From: Toxorhynchites rutilus septentrionalis
Taxonomy: Eukaryota > Arthropoda > Insecta > Diptera > Culicidae
NCBI RefSeq assembly: GCF_029784135.1
Contig: NC_073745.1
Coordinates: 109,161,716-109,225,715, forward strand
DNA length: 64,000 nt
Direction: 5' to 3'
In this document: piece by piece, positions 10,770 to 23,080 of the stretch
How the letters are laid out: each line of letters opens with the position of its first letter
Numbering within the stretch: position 1 is the first letter of the stretch
Program-made: the position numbers and the translations under genes
Notes under the pieces: model-generated
Told to the model about the DNA's origin: nothing
The model's input: only the letters and a program-made list of their open reading frames with translations
Database searches by the model: none

Positions 10770-11910
10770 AGGGTGCCCCACATCAAATTGCATCAGGAAA
10801 AAACGCTGTAGAAAATTACCTAGTTAATCGATCCTTTTCAAACTTTCAGACAATAATATATAAGCATTAGAGTGGCAACGAAAATGGTCATGTCAAATTT
10901 AAAAAACCGACCATGTACATTTTGTTTATTGGCCCAACAAAATGATCTGTGCAAATTTTCAATCGGACATGATTTAGGGCTGCCTCAAAGCACTCAAAGT
11001 TTTGATTTTTTGGTCACTCAGTCGCCAAAAGTCGATTTTCAGCAAAAATAATTTTTTTATATAACACCAGATCTCGACGTTTTATGTATTTTTAAGTCAT
11101 TTGGCATCGATTTTTTTTTTACTCCAAAAATCAAAAGGATCAAAAAATCAAAACTGTGAGGGCTTTGAGGCACACCTAAACCATGTCCAATTGAGGTGAA
11201 ACTTTGCACAGGTCTGGTTTTTTTTTGGGTCAATAAACAAAATGTACATGGTCGGTTTTTGAAATTCGATGATGATTTATTTTCCATATATCCATTGCCA
11301 CCCTAGTAAGCATTAGTAACCCATTTTGGCATATTTATTTCATTCAACTTCAATATCATAGCAGTATGCTCGCACCTTACGCTTAACTCCACTCATAAGG
11401 TTCCATACAACAACTTGCTGCAGATTCTTCTGTACGGAAACCCGTTTTTTCTTCATGTCTTCCTCAGATTTGACCTCCTTGGGATGCTTCCGTAGTGCCT
11501 GCTTCATAATAGCTCAGTATTTTTCAATGGGCCTTAGTTCCGGTGCGTTGGAGGGGGGGGGGGTATGTTCATGTCCTTGGATACGAAAGTGACCTCGTTG
11601 ACTTCGTATTACTCCAAGACATCCTTTGAAAAGTGGCACAAAGCTAGATCCGGCCAGAAGATCGTAGAGTCCTCGCGTTGCTTAAACATAAAACTTGCGC
11701 TGGGTGGTGAAGAACAATAGTCCCGGAAGCTGCCGTAAGTCTCATCATCCATGAAGAGACAATGAGGCGTCATCAGCATCTGGGTGTACAGTTTCCGGGC
11801 CTGTGACTTTCCCATCGTATTTTGCCGTTCGTTACGATTTGGAGCCAATGCTTTCTGTGTGAAAACATCCATTTGGATCCAACGCTACATTCTTTTAATT
11901 TCGATTTTTA
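10770..11910 (-). mobile_element. ITmD37E (DD37E mariner relative), internally deleted copy
   Basis: The terminal sequence at 10770 (AGGGTGCCCCACATCAAATT) matches the end of the better preserved copy at 31 kb. The transposase lies on the minus strand. 11872-11609 reads NERQNTMGKSQARKLYTQM, then FMDDETY with the first D, and jumps by an internal deletion of about 80 codons to FWPDLALCHFSKDVLE with the second D. Further left, beyond a run of nine or more G at about 11553, a shifted frame continues towards the PIEK motif. The right end near 11910 is inferred from loss of coding similarity. A 436-base MITE sits inside the 3' end. The copy is non-functional. Confidence 0.8.
10871..11306. mobile_element. 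fold-back MITE with direct repeats, nested in ITmD37E
   Basis: Two inverted arms (about 10871-11000 and 11150-11306) share GTGGCAA ends and the phrase AAACCGACCATGTACATTTT. The insertion is flanked on both sides by TAAGCATTAG (10861-10870 and 11307-11316), which includes an 8-10-base target duplication. Without the insertion the ITmD37E tail reads continuously and aligns with the 31-kb copy, so the MITE is younger than its host element. The GTGGC-type ends and 8-10-base duplication suggest a hAT-type origin; this is inference. Confidence 0.8.
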
Positions 11911-13071
11911 ATATTATTATTTTTTGGGAATGACTCCTGTTATACACGAAGGATTATAGTAATGTATAAATATCAGACTGGCGGGAGACTAGGACTGGGT
12001 AGTCTATTTGGAATGGCTTCGGTCACTCCTGATCTATAGCATTGAACAAACTGACACAAAAAATGAGTCGACATTCAGCGACATTTAAATAACACAAAAC
12101 ATGTTATGGAAATGGTACTGATGATTTTAATATTTCAATTTTTACATCTTTTGGGTACAGATTCGTGTTTTTTGAAGATGATTCTGCATGAAAGGGTTGA
12201 AGAGGCGCTCAACTGAAGCGACCCTCGTAAAATGAGAAAGTTTCAGGGACATGGATTTTCTTTTATCTTTGTTTATCTTGGTTCGCTAATTGTGAAATTC
12301 GGACAAGGCTTGTAGCAGAACTGAAACAGTCCCCTATTTCAGAAATGGAAGTAATTTTATTCGTTTTAATGTTAATTCCTTTTGGGAAAACGATTGTATC
12401 GCAGAATTCCCATGAAATTGTTTCTGGGAAGTGTTTGTGGTGTGTGTAGCGGAACTAAATGAAAACACGTTTAGTAAAATTTTTTTTCAAATACAATTCT
12501 TTATTGTCTTTTCACAAGTCTAAACAATACGACACTTATTCCGCTCTGTCAGCTGGCCATTTACCTTCCAGTGTAGTACCGAGTGATCATGTTATGAATC
12601 GTGTATTTCGGAAAAGAGACATGAATTTAGCCCCGTTGCTTTTGACTCACTCTTTAAAATGGGCATGAAAATGTTTTCTTGATGCCGAAACGACACCACT
12701 ATGCGTTATAATTTAGGAAATTAGTTCATTGTAAATTAAACAAAACATTACGACATAATGTTTGCAGAATATTTATTTATAATTTTATTCAGAATATTTT
12801 TTCTTATATTATGATTAAGTTTTTTCTCTGTATTCCTCATCAAATTTACAACAACTTTATCGAGGACTACTATTTAAACGAACAAGAAATTTTTAGTACA
12901 TGTTTTTTCAATAAAAAAAGATCACTAGCTTGGGAATGATCCTTTAAGAAAAATAGTCTTCACTTAAGTTGGTAAATTTATAATAAAAGAATGTACCAAG
13001 TTTAGAAAAAAAAACTAGGATAAGACTGAGACGTTCATGGACACAAACATACTAAATATCCAATCACCTAC
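11911..13071 (-). other. intron following exon 2 (partial), no internal feature seen
   Basis: This is the start of the intron downstream of the propeptide exon, read on the minus strand from the GTAGGT donor at 13071. It is AT-rich and contains no further exon that I can recognise. The catalytic HExxH region of the protease is not found anywhere in 1-13071 on the minus strand. Confidence 0.5.
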
Positions 13072-13671
13072 CTGTTCGTGAATTTCCTCGTACACGAGGC
13101 CTTGCGTTGCGTTGGGATCAACCCGAACGTTCCACATACGCAGCGAATGGGGCCCATCGCGGAACAGCCCCTCGGTTTTCTGTAGCGTCAGATTAACGTT
13201 CTCACCGAATGCACTGAATGAAACCTTGTGCTCCTTGATGTTTCGTATGCTCAAATCACTCAACTTGTTGCTATCACTATCACTTGGCATTTGCCTAGCC
13301 GGCACCATCTCGGGTAAGATCGGCTCCTCTTCAACACCAGCGGCACCGACTGGTGCCGGTCGTTCCGACGAACTTACAACGATCGGTTCTATCGGTTTCT
13401 TTTCGGCGGAAGCTTCAATTTCACTTACTTTTCCACTAAACTTCACTTTGCTCAAATCTTTCTTCACGTGATGGTTGCCTCCCTGTTGGAGGTGGTTGCC
13501 ACCACTCGCCTTTGAATTTCCTGTCCCTATGCTTCTTTTGTGACGCTGGTGGTTCAACGAGGGTTGGTTCGTGTGATGTGTCAACTGGACCAGCTCGTAG
13601 TGCGGAACTGCATCCAGGTGGTCCACGTGAAACACCTCCTGCAGTTGAGCGGCGCTCATCCGACGATGGAC
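13072..13671 (-). CDS. ADAM/ADAMTS-like metalloprotease, propeptide exon (partial gene)
   Basis: This exon is 600 bases (200 codons), phase 0 at both ends. The acceptor is a T-run followed by TTCACAG just above 13671; the donor is CAG|GTAGGT at 13072/13071. The protein begins VHRRMSAAQLQEVFHVD and contains PHYELVQLTH, which fits the beginning of a reprolysin (M12B) propeptide. A basic furin-type site RHKR|S follows at about residue 70 of the spliced product. A Gly/Asn/His-rich and then acidic linker comes next. The C-terminal part, with VSFSAFGENVNLTLQ and LRMWNVRVDPNAT, fits the beta-rich propeptide core. Two N-glycosylation sequons (NLT, NAT) fit a secreted or membrane-exposed protein. The catalytic, disintegrin and thrombospondin parts would lie left of the window, so ADAM and ADAMTS cannot be separated here; ADAMTS is my preference. 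The propeptide call is from pattern recognition, not a search. Confidence 0.72.
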
Positions 13672-14930
13672 CTGTGAACAAAAAAAAAACAATCCATTAG
13701 AATATTTACATTGTGGAGCAGAAGTAGAAAAAAATAGTTCAATTGGATGGAGGATTATTTGTTGTGCCATTCATTTCATCACTTGGTCCTCAAACTACTC
13801 AACTCAAACAGAAAAAAGACGTGTTACCCGTATACCGTCGGGACGACAAGAAGCTCATTATGTTCGCATATTACCCCGCGGTGTCCAGTGCATGACCCCA
13901 AGAAAATGACTATTTTTATTGAACTCTCAATGAAGAAGCGCGAGCCCGAGTCGATCGTGGCTTTTTAAGTTTTGAGCAATATCCGAGTATGAGGAGAGGG
14001 AGAGTGTGTTGGTTGATTATTTTACTGGCTCTGTACAAATTATTGCCGGAGACGATTGGGATGATTGATATCTCATCTGGAGATTGCAACACAACAGAAG
14101 AAACTCACTGACAGATGCGCCCATTTATGGTTACCCACGTTCAATCACTGGCCGAGTGAACTGAGTAGTTTAATGCCACTTAATTGGCCATCAAACAGAG
14201 AATTTCGACGTTTAGCGCACGTTGCGCAAAGTTTGGAGTAATTAGTGAGCGAGGTTCAAGTTTTTTGTACCAAGATAATGTTATGCGATTTGGAAGATCT
14301 GCAGCACTGGTGTCAATATTTAAATTGACGTTACCATATACAAGTTTTCTGTATTATTGTAGAATAGGGTTATCCATCTCGTGCTTCAGAATATATGGTC
14401 CTTGTGTTTTGGTAGTCGTTAAAGTTTTATGTCATTCAGCTTGTAATTTGTTTAGTTTTACGCTTACCATTTGCAAAATTAGATGGTGAAAGCTAGTCAC
14501 GCGGAATGGAGCAAGTTTAATTTCGGATTTATTTTGCTTTTTTGCTAACATTTTGAATCTTGTCTTGCTTTTTAAGAAAGAAAAGATAAAAGAACAGCAA
14601 TTTACCCGCTTGGTGGCATATTTAGAACGAAATCCTGACGTATCCAGAGGACCTAAATTTGTTTATTAGGATTCGATAAATGCACTGTGGGATGTAATTG
14701 AGGACTAAAAATGTAGCTCCCGTAGACCGATTGAAACATGACGAAAGGTCTAATTTCGATTGTCCTAATTGAATAGATTTTTTTTTTGTTTCTATTTATT
14801 TTTACACGCAACTGTCCGTGACAATGATGATAGACACAAAAAGATTAAGTGAAGTGTAAGTGACGTGAGAGCGTTTGTGACAGTGATGTTCGTGATCAGG
14901 CCCAACATCACATCAACACCTTACACCTTA
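13672..14930. other. anonymous intronic sequence
   Basis: No repeat or coding signal recognised. Several short open frames are present on the plus strand, none with a domain. From about 14930 the sequence joins the repeat family that hosts the pogo-like element. Confidence 0.35.
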
Positions 14931-15163
14931 CTAATGTGTTTTTTATTATTTAAAAAAAGTAGTTCAAAAGTTATGAATTTAAAGGAATTTTTGGAAAAAA
15001 ATGTGAAAATATTGATTTTACAGACCACCAAAAACGAAAAAAATTACATCATTGATTTTTGGATATGTTGTGTTAAAAAACCTTCAAACCTTCAAAAAAA
15101 AAAATAAATAAAAAATATAGCGCCAAAGTAGTTCAAAGCCATGAAAACAACGAAAAACAAATA
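14931..15163 (+). repeat. left half of an old AT-rich repeat split by the pogo-like element
   Basis: Phrases such as AGTTCAAAAGTTATGAATTTA, ATATAGCGCC and CCATGAAAACAA also occur in order at 45375-45575. After the pogo-like insertion the same repeat resumes at 17129 with ATCAATAATTACGAAAACAA, which matches 45588-45607. The repeat belongs to the fold-back family seen complete at 32902-33933. Confidence 0.6.
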
Positions 15164-17128
15164 CAGTGACGTCTCGAATATATCACTGGGCGTTTTTATC
15201 ACGTCTCGTTCATATCACTCTCGACTTTATCACTGAAAATGTTTCGTTTATATCACGTTTTTCGGAACAGAAGAAATAATATGCAAATTTCAATTTCAAA
15301 TGAGGATTAAGCAAAAAAAAAGATTTTTAAGTATTCATACCGCCTCCAGTGATCAGCCGTAATCACGCTGCTTACGAAACGTTTTCTTAATTTGGGATTT
15401 ATGGCGAATATTGCGCATTTCTTTTGAAAGCCTATCGTACTAATTGCATATGCTCAGAATCAACAACTATGGATGATTCTGAGCAGTTTTCTCTTTGATT
15501 GTTTGGAATGAGATGAACGATCTGTGCCGTTTCTCAAGTTTGATCCGTGGTATGCTCAAATAAACGCGAGCTTTGACTATTTTTTTGATGATATCCAGTT
15601 AGAATGTTATAGGGTGTGACCACTTCCATGTCAAGATTTGCATGACCAGAGCACCAGAAAGTTGGACATCAAAGCTAATATTTCAAAGAAATTAAAAACT
15701 GATTGACTACAAAAAAAGACTAAAGCATTCGTACGTAATTTTGGAGCACTTACGTCGTTCCAGTATAGTAGTGCCCTAATTTTAGAAAGAGTTTGGCATT
15801 CGGGAGCTCTAAATATTGTTTGTGGCGGAAATTTTTCAACAGATTATCAGGTAATGGATAGTTTTCAACCATGCATATAATCTCGATAATCGCGATTAAT
15901 CTAGTTTACTCTTCAACATATCAAAACAATACATTAATTCGGAGAAAAAAAGTGTTGCAGAAATCATTACTGACAGAACCAAATAACTTTCATATGGTCG
16001 GTGTGAAGTCAGGGGGGACAAGTGGGAAAATGGAAAATTTATTATTATTGAGTGCATTATGTTAAGCATTTCGTAAACTACATATCACATTTGTCAGATT
16101 TGAACAATCACGCGTGCAACAGCAACAACGTATCGAAATTGTTTTGAATACTCAACGAAAACCCCTTATAGCATCAAACTTCAAGCTCGCATTTCTCGCA
16201 TAAAAAAGTCGCATAGTCCGGTCTGACTTAACACCGACCATATCGTGTTCCTTTTTTACTGATACTCTTAAACTTCCATTGATAACAATTGGAAGATCGA
16301 ATAATCTTCGTTGTTTCAAAGATTTATCACATCCAGTGTACTAACGAGGTTCTGTTGTTGCTAGTTGAACCGGCAACTATTTTATTAATATGATGAATAA
16401 CTGACCTGCACATTATTGAGGGGATCAAATTTTCTCTGATATTAGATTAATATGAGCTTTTTCTACAAATACAGTATGCAGTATCTATTGCTCAACCAAT
16501 GAACCAGGGAATGATTCGAATTATCAAACTAATCTACCGAGAAAAATTAGAATCGGGTTGTCTATGAAATTCAGAAACACCGAACAAGGCACTAAAACGT
16601 TGTTCTTTTACTATTCGAGTCTTGGCACCATGTTTACATACATACATACATATGACACATCATACATACATACATATCATGAAGATATTGATTTGAAGAA
16701 AGATGAAGGAGTAAGTGAATGAATACATATCTAAAAACTGAAAATAACAACTCTAAAATATGTGATCGCACATTCACACAGAATGACAGTAAATAATTCG
16801 AGTTATAAGATTGAACACGCAGAACAAATCACTTTTATAGTATATAAACATTTTTAAGAAATATATGAAAAATTGCTATGAGAAAAGCTTTGCAACAATA
16901 ATCTCGATATGTTATGTTGCATTGTGTAATAATATGTTGTATTACAGCTCATGTGATAAATAATGCAATAAATAAATTTCCATATTTTTTGCACGTCAGA
17001 AGAAGATGACATATTGGAGATTAATATCAGATTTTTTCATTTCAAAAAAGAACTGTTTCGAATATATCACGTTCCCATTATATCCCGCGAAATTTTTTTT
17101 TGATCGTCATTTAATCGAGACGTTACTG
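15164..17128. mobile_element. pogo-like non-autonomous element, complete
   Basis: The terminal inverted repeats are CAGTGACGTCTCGA at 15164 and the complement of CAGTAACGTCTCGA at 17128, with TA on both outer sides. Subterminal copies of a TATATCAC motif are clustered at both ends (15176-15256 and 17057-17090), as in pogo/Tigger-type elements. No transposase frame is readable in the 1965 bases. A CATA microsatellite lies at 16635-16680. A matching repeat without the insertion at about 45.58 kb supports both ends. Confidence 0.8.
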
Positions 17129-17389
17129 TAAAATCAATAATTACGAAAACAAAATCCAAAGGGCCTGGAAAAAATTTGGAAAAAAAATACTGAAAGTGCA
17201 TCTTATAACGGTGTATCGAGAAATAATATTCAAAAAAAAATTTCATCAAAAATTTAAGTACTAAAAAAAATCTGAAATATTGAAATGTTTTTTGAGGGAT
17301 TTAGAAATTTAGTGCTACTCTAATTCGTATTTAAATGTGTTTTTACGCCTTTAATTTGCAATATCTAAAATATGTATTTTTTAATTTTT

Positions 17390-17945
17390 TCTTATTTTTT
17401 TTCATATAAAATAGAAGACATGAAGAAAATTAAAAAAATAGTTTTAAAATATAGATGGTAAAACTATTTTTAACGAACTTTGTACAACATCGAAATTTTA
17501 TGAATTTTCGAAACTTCGAATTTTTGTATGTTAACAATCATTTTTAGCCATAAATTAAGAATTCTGATGTGATTTAAGATAAAAAAAAGCTCTTCATCAA
17601 TCTCCTTCTAAATGCAGCCATTCTCGAGATATTTGAAAGAAAAAAAAGCATTTCTAATTTATTGTCTTTTTCAATTTTTTCTAATTGATATATGTATTTT
17701 TTAATCTTTTTTGATTTTTTCATATAAAATAAAAGTCATGTAGAAAATTTAAAAAATTAGTCCAAGAAGGTAAAATAATTTTTGACGAACTTTATGGAAC
17801 ATCGAATTTTTATGAATTTCCGAAACTTCGAATTTTTATATACTAATGTGATTTGAAACAAAAAAGCTTTTTATCAATCTTCTTCTGAATGCAACCATTC
17901 TCGTGATATTTGAAAAAAAAAATCTAATTTATTGTCTTTTTTACT
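17390..17945 (+). repeat. tandem duplication of about 300 bp, with an inverted partner
   Basis: 17390-17690 and 17695-17945 are diverged direct copies. Both contain ATAAAATA(G/A)AAG, then GACGAACTTT-like and GAATTTTCGAAACTTCGAAT phrases, TCATCAATCT and GCA(G/A)CCATTCTCG. The part around 17440-17580 also occurs inverted at 19640-19775. The inverted arms enclose the CTAGCTGACCC-family copy, which probably inserted into a pre-existing fold-back repeat. Confidence 0.7.
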
Positions 17946-17964
17946 AGCTAATTTATTGACTTTT

Positions 17965-19480
17965 AAACTAGCTGACCCGGCAAACTTCGTCCCGCCCAAA
18001 ATTTGTTTTTTGTTATCAATACCCTCAAACATCCACGTTTTCTTACTATGAGTATGTTCATGGGTCCAATCGCAGAACTGTTCATTGATTGATCTTCTAA
18101 TCGACCCCGTTGAATTTACCTTTTACTATAAAATTCCTAGTATTTATAACAAAACTCATCATTATAATATCAGATTATTTCCAGACACAATTCTCGTTAA
18201 AGATTTTTCAACCACTTGCAAATAACATGTTTCTCCGTTACATGGAATAAATGTTTTATACAGAAATTCGTACAGCCCTAAATCGTTAAATTCCTTCCTC
18301 GAGTTCTGCTTTTATAAACACATCCGGCGATCCTTTTTTTTTGGTATAGATAGAAGAAGGAGTGCGTTTCATCACATCAAAATCCATTTCCAGTTTCGAA
18401 CAAAGAGCGCAAACATCAAATGGACTAACAGCCCTTATCAATATGTAATTGTAGAACATATGGGAATTTACTTTTCCGAATTTTCCTTTTCTCGTTCAGA
18501 GTTTTCCGAAAAATTTCAATTGTCATGTTTGGTTGGAATATTTTTAGTTGAAATATGTGTAATATTTTTTATGGGACCCCCGCTCCATTCCAGAGGAGGG
18601 AGGGGTGTCATACCATTATAGAAACATTTCTCATACCCAAAAACCCTCATATCCCGAATTGTGCTTGATTAGATCTCGAGTTATGCAGAAGTTTGTGTTT
18701 CGTTTGAATGGCAGCCCCCCTTAGAGAGGGGGGAGGAGTGTATACACCATAGAAATGCTTCGTGCTCTGTAAAATCGTCACATGCCAATGTTGGCTCCAT
18801 TTGCTTGATTAGTTTTCTAGTTATGGAGAAATTTGTGTTTCATTTGTATGACAGCCCACCCTTAGAGAGCGGGAGGAGCGTCTAACCATCATAGAAACAT
18901 TTATTGCACTCTAAAACCTCAATATGCTCAATTTGGTTTCATTTGCTTGATTAATTATCGAGTAATACAGAAATTTGTGTTTCATTTGTATAGAATTTGT
19001 TCAGCCCCCCCTAGAGAGGGGGAGGAGTATCTAACCACCGTAAAAACACTTATTGCACCCTAAAACCTCCACATGCCAAATTTGGTTTCAGTTGCTTGAT
19101 TAATTCTCGAGTAATGCAGAAGTTTGTATTTCATTTGTATGGCAGCCGTCCCTTAGAGAGGGGGGGGGGTTGCAGAGTCTAACCACCATAGAATCATTTA
19201 TTGCACCCTAAAACCTCCATATGCCAAATTTCGTTTCATTTGCTTGATTATTTCCCAAGTAATGTAGAAATTGGTGTTTCATTTGTATGGCAGCCACACC
19301 ACCCCCCCCCTCCCCCCTATAAAGGGGGGATAAATCTCTAACTATCACGAAAACCTTCCCCGGCCCCAAAAACCCCTACTTACCAATTTTCATGTTGATC
19401 GGTTCATTAGTTTCCGAGTCCATAAGAATCAGACAGGCAGATAGACAGAAATCCTTTTATATATATTTAGATAGGCTCTT
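17965..19480 (+). repeat. CTAGCTGACCC repeat family, long copy with internal tandem units
   Basis: It begins CTAGCTGACCCGGCAAACTT and passes through a conserved body of about 350 bases. Five diverged units of about 134-152 bases follow, with starts near 18668, 18802, 18942, 19094 and 19240. Each unit carries TGCTTGATTA, a TCGAG motif, GTGTTTCATTTGTATGGCAG and a G/C-run (AGAGGGGGGAGGAGTGT). It closes with AGACAGAAATCC and an ATATATATTTAGATA tail near 19480. The A/T-rich 3' tail and variable length suggest retroposition, but no coding sequence is present and the class is open. Confidence 0.85.
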
Positions 19481-19581
19481 TTAATATATTTGCTGTGTTA
19501 TATCGCCATGTTTATAAAGTTTTATTAAGTTGCTTATAATTTTCAATAACTTTTTCAAATACATCGTTATGATAAATCTAT

Positions 19582-19632
19582 ATGTTTAGGAGTTACGTTG
19601 AAAAACATTACGTAACGTAACTCCTAAACATA
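19582..19632. repeat. perfect hairpin, 19-base stem
   Basis: ATATGTTTAGGAGTTACGT at 19582-19600 is the exact reverse complement of 19614-19632, separated by 13 bases. It is flanked by AT-rich sequence within the fold-back region. It may be a relic of a very small MITE. Confidence 0.8.
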
Positions 19633-19639
19633 TACCCAT

Positions 19640-19775
19640 AATTCAATTTTAAATTTTAAATCACATCAGAATTCATAATTTGTGGCTGAAAATACATAAA
19701 TTCGAAGTTTCCAAAATTCATAAAAATTCGATGTTCCACAAAGTTTGTCAAGAATAGTTTTACCATCGTGTACCC
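19640..19775 (-). repeat. inverted arm matching 17440-17580
   Basis: It reads ATCACATCAGAATTCATAAT, then CGAAGTTTCC and TTCGATGTTCCACAAAGTTT, followed by TAGTTTTACCATC. This is the reverse complement of the order seen at 17440-17580. Confidence 0.75.
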
Positions 19776-22700
19776 ATTTTTTTTTATTGAAAAAAAGTGT
19801 AATTAGACATTGCAAATAAAAGTTTTTTTTGTTAATTAAAAAAAGAGTACTATTTTTTTCTCAGTGTATTTTTTCACGTTTTAACATCAATTCTCTATTA
19901 CTCTTTCTAAGACACCATTTCGATACGACTCATAGTTTTTGAGTGATAAATTATAAAAGATTTCTCTTACCAAAATCGATACGCCTCTTTCAAAAATTAC
20001 ACTTGAGTCAAAAAATTCCCGAATGCTGTGGAAAACTCAAATACAAAAATACAAGTTTTAGAAATCGGTATTTTTAGTTCGGTTGCATTTGGAATTGCAT
20101 TATAGTTTTCGTTGAATGAACACTGTATTTGCATTTCGAGCAAGCGACTCACGCGCAACTGATTCGTGGAATATTAGGGTAATGCCGTTCTGTTACGATT
20201 TTCGGATTAAATAGCCTTGTGTAGACTGTACACTTCGCAGTTGCTCTCCGTCATTGACCTGAACCACCGAAATTGCACAATGAACACACTGAATGACGCT
20301 TGGAAGTAACAAGCCATTCTCATTACGGAAGAGTCGGTTATTCGAACTTTAAATATTCACACGTCCTCACAGTCACCAGAGATAGGGAAGAAATGTTAGT
20401 ATGATATTCGCGGTCAGAAAGGTTACGATCCCATGATGATAGGATAGTTGCTAGTGGGAAACAAGTTAGAACCTGGAAAATTAAAAAAAAGGACCTAACC
20501 GGACTATAGATTTACGTCACAAGGAAATTTGAAAAAAAAACACAAAGTAACACTCTCTAAGCATGAAAAAGTTTATGTTAAACTAAATATCGAAAATATC
20601 GTAGATAGATATCCTGGCTAAATTTTTACCCACAATGAACAAATAACTATTTATTTGATATCATGTAAATAAGCAAAATAAGGTATACATTTGAATTTCT
20701 GTTGAAATTTCGTTAATCTAACATGCAAAGAGCAATCAACAAGAACAATCGAGTTTATAGTGATAACTGTAAAAAACACGATTGCTATACTATCAAAAAC
20801 TATTTCAAGTTGGTTGAAATAAAAGGATACAATACAACAAAATGTTTTCCAGTGATTGAACGACTGTTGTCGACACGGAACATTAGTCTAAAAATACAAT
20901 CCATGATCACACATAGAAATGCACAGAATAAATATATGCAAAACAGGGATGCCTTTAATTTTCGTCAATTTGAAGAATTTATGGACTGAACAATCATGCC
21001 CCGTGTCCATTTTAAATTTAGCATAATAGACAAAAATGGAAACTAGAGATGAGGATTAAATAATTTAAACATGACTAAAAAATAGATAAATTTATCAAGG
21101 ATTTCGTTTTGCTGAGTTCTGACAAAGGAAAAGTCATCTGCTGTCTAATATGTTAATTTGTATTTCAAATTTGAGAACAAAAAATTTTTCGCAGAAAAAT
21201 TCGAATATATCAGACAAAGCTGATTCTACTAAATTCAATCAGCAATCAAGCATGGACAACTTTGTTGCAAACACGTGTTATCCAGCTTCATCAATTTGCA
21301 AATCGCCCGACCGGTAATAAATTTCAGTCTGTCCACATGTTACAACGAAACGTTTTTTCTCACAACAATTGCAGTTTGAACGACACGATCGACATTTTAA
21401 GTTGATGTTTAGAAAGAACCGTTCACTAGCACTGTGTGTACAGACACCCTATAGTCGTGCCAATCGCAGCCATTATTTATCCTGTCACCTGGCGACTCTT
21501 CTGCCTCACGGTAATTAAGTTCTCTCATTTCGTGGAACCAGACAACGATTAGCTGTCCATATTGTTCGCCTGTGGTTGGGGAATAAATTGATTTTTTCAT
21601 CACGTACTACAATGACCAAAGCTGTGGCTTGTTTTGACTAAATTAATGATGGTCCCTTGAACACAAGGGGGCTGCTGCTTAACTAGTTGTTTATGTGACA
21701 AAACTCGTGGGAACATCGAAACAAGTTGGGTAATTAATCACCGATGGTGGCAGAAATGATCGTGTAGGGTTTCGTTCGAAACATAAATAACACCGGTAGT
21801 CACGCTAAATTGATCAACGTCGGTTTAATTCTAGATAAGTTCTGTATTGTAAGATGAAACATTACGGAGATTTTGAACGCTCGTGTGAACGTTCCATAAA
21901 TTACCCTTCACGTAGTGATCCAATTTTGCTCAACGGCAAGGTCGAATTGAAAGTTGTTCTTACGTAACTTATCGATACCAACCGAATCCGCGGAGAAAAA
22001 ATGCCTCTAGTCGATTTGTTACGGCGCTGACGAAGTTTTTCCAATTAGGGGGAATAAGGGAATGCGAAGCAATCATCGAACCACCCGTCGCCACCTGTTC
22101 ATGGAACAGTGATTTAATCAGTATAGACAATCGTTTTCATTTCAGTTTCTGTTTCGCCTGACTGGAGACAGACTATCGGACACAAACATTTCATTTGTTT
22201 GCTTGCCAAACCGTAGAATAACCCAACGAAACTGACCCCGTTGAGGAGACTGCCCCGGGCGGGCAATGTCGGGTACGATCATTCGCATATGTGTCCCGCG
22301 TGGATCCATTCGTCCGCCGGTTCGCTCAACCGTGCAATTTGTTTTTCTGTGTGGAATTACCGCTCGAACGTCCCACGTGCGTGATAAGCTGTGCTTCATG
22401 CATTAAAATTGATCTCAACAACCGCTACCGACCGGACCCTTTCAGTTTAATCATGAGCAGCTGGAACCTTTCGATGCACCCGCGGGTAGGATACAATCAG
22501 TGTGATAAAATACGGTGGAAACCCGCAAATGGTCGCCTAGCTGCAACCCATTATCTGTTGTTTACTTGCCAAATGAATGTGCACGAGGTTGGCTAAAATA
22601 AACACTTGTTTTCTGTCTTTCTCTATCCGAAGACTGGTTGTCACACAACAAACCGTTTCATTGTCTCCACTAACTAATGAAACACAAGCGAACCCGACTG

Positions 22701-23080
22701 ATACGGTATGACAAACATGCCAGCCGATGAGGCACCCAGCTTTGCACTTGAACCAAAAATTATGTAACTTTTTTTGTTGCTTGTTTAGGGTTGAATCGTT
22801 CGTTCCGCCCAAGTAGCGCTTGTAATTTGAGGTTGTATTCAATGGCGGTGATTACAATGTGAACGTTTCGTTTCGTGCTTTCGGAATATGAACAAACTAA
22901 GGATAAGCCGTGTTTTAGGGTAGATCTATTCAGTGCAATGCATACTGTTTTATTTCAAAGCATCTCTTCAAGGGAACTCTCAGACACCCTGAAAAATATA
23001 ATTGTGTTGATATTTATTCATGACTCCATCCGCTATAACATCTTTTTTATTGAACGCTCTTATTTAGGTTCACTCGTTTG
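19776..23080. other. anonymous intronic sequence
   Basis: No transposon terminus, coding domain or tandem array recognised in 3.3 kb. An 88-codon open frame at 20723-20989 (plus) has no recognisable domain. 21400-22870 has more even base composition than its surroundings and could hold regulatory elements. I see no motif that shows it. Confidence 0.35.

Noticed and set aside
18640..19330. CRISPR-like regularly spaced repeats
   Set aside because: Units are about 140 bases, diverged and contiguous without unique spacers, in an insect nuclear genome.
20723..20989. An 88-codon frame as a possible gene
   Set aside because: Lys/Asn-rich composition expected from AT-rich DNA; no motif and no supporting context.
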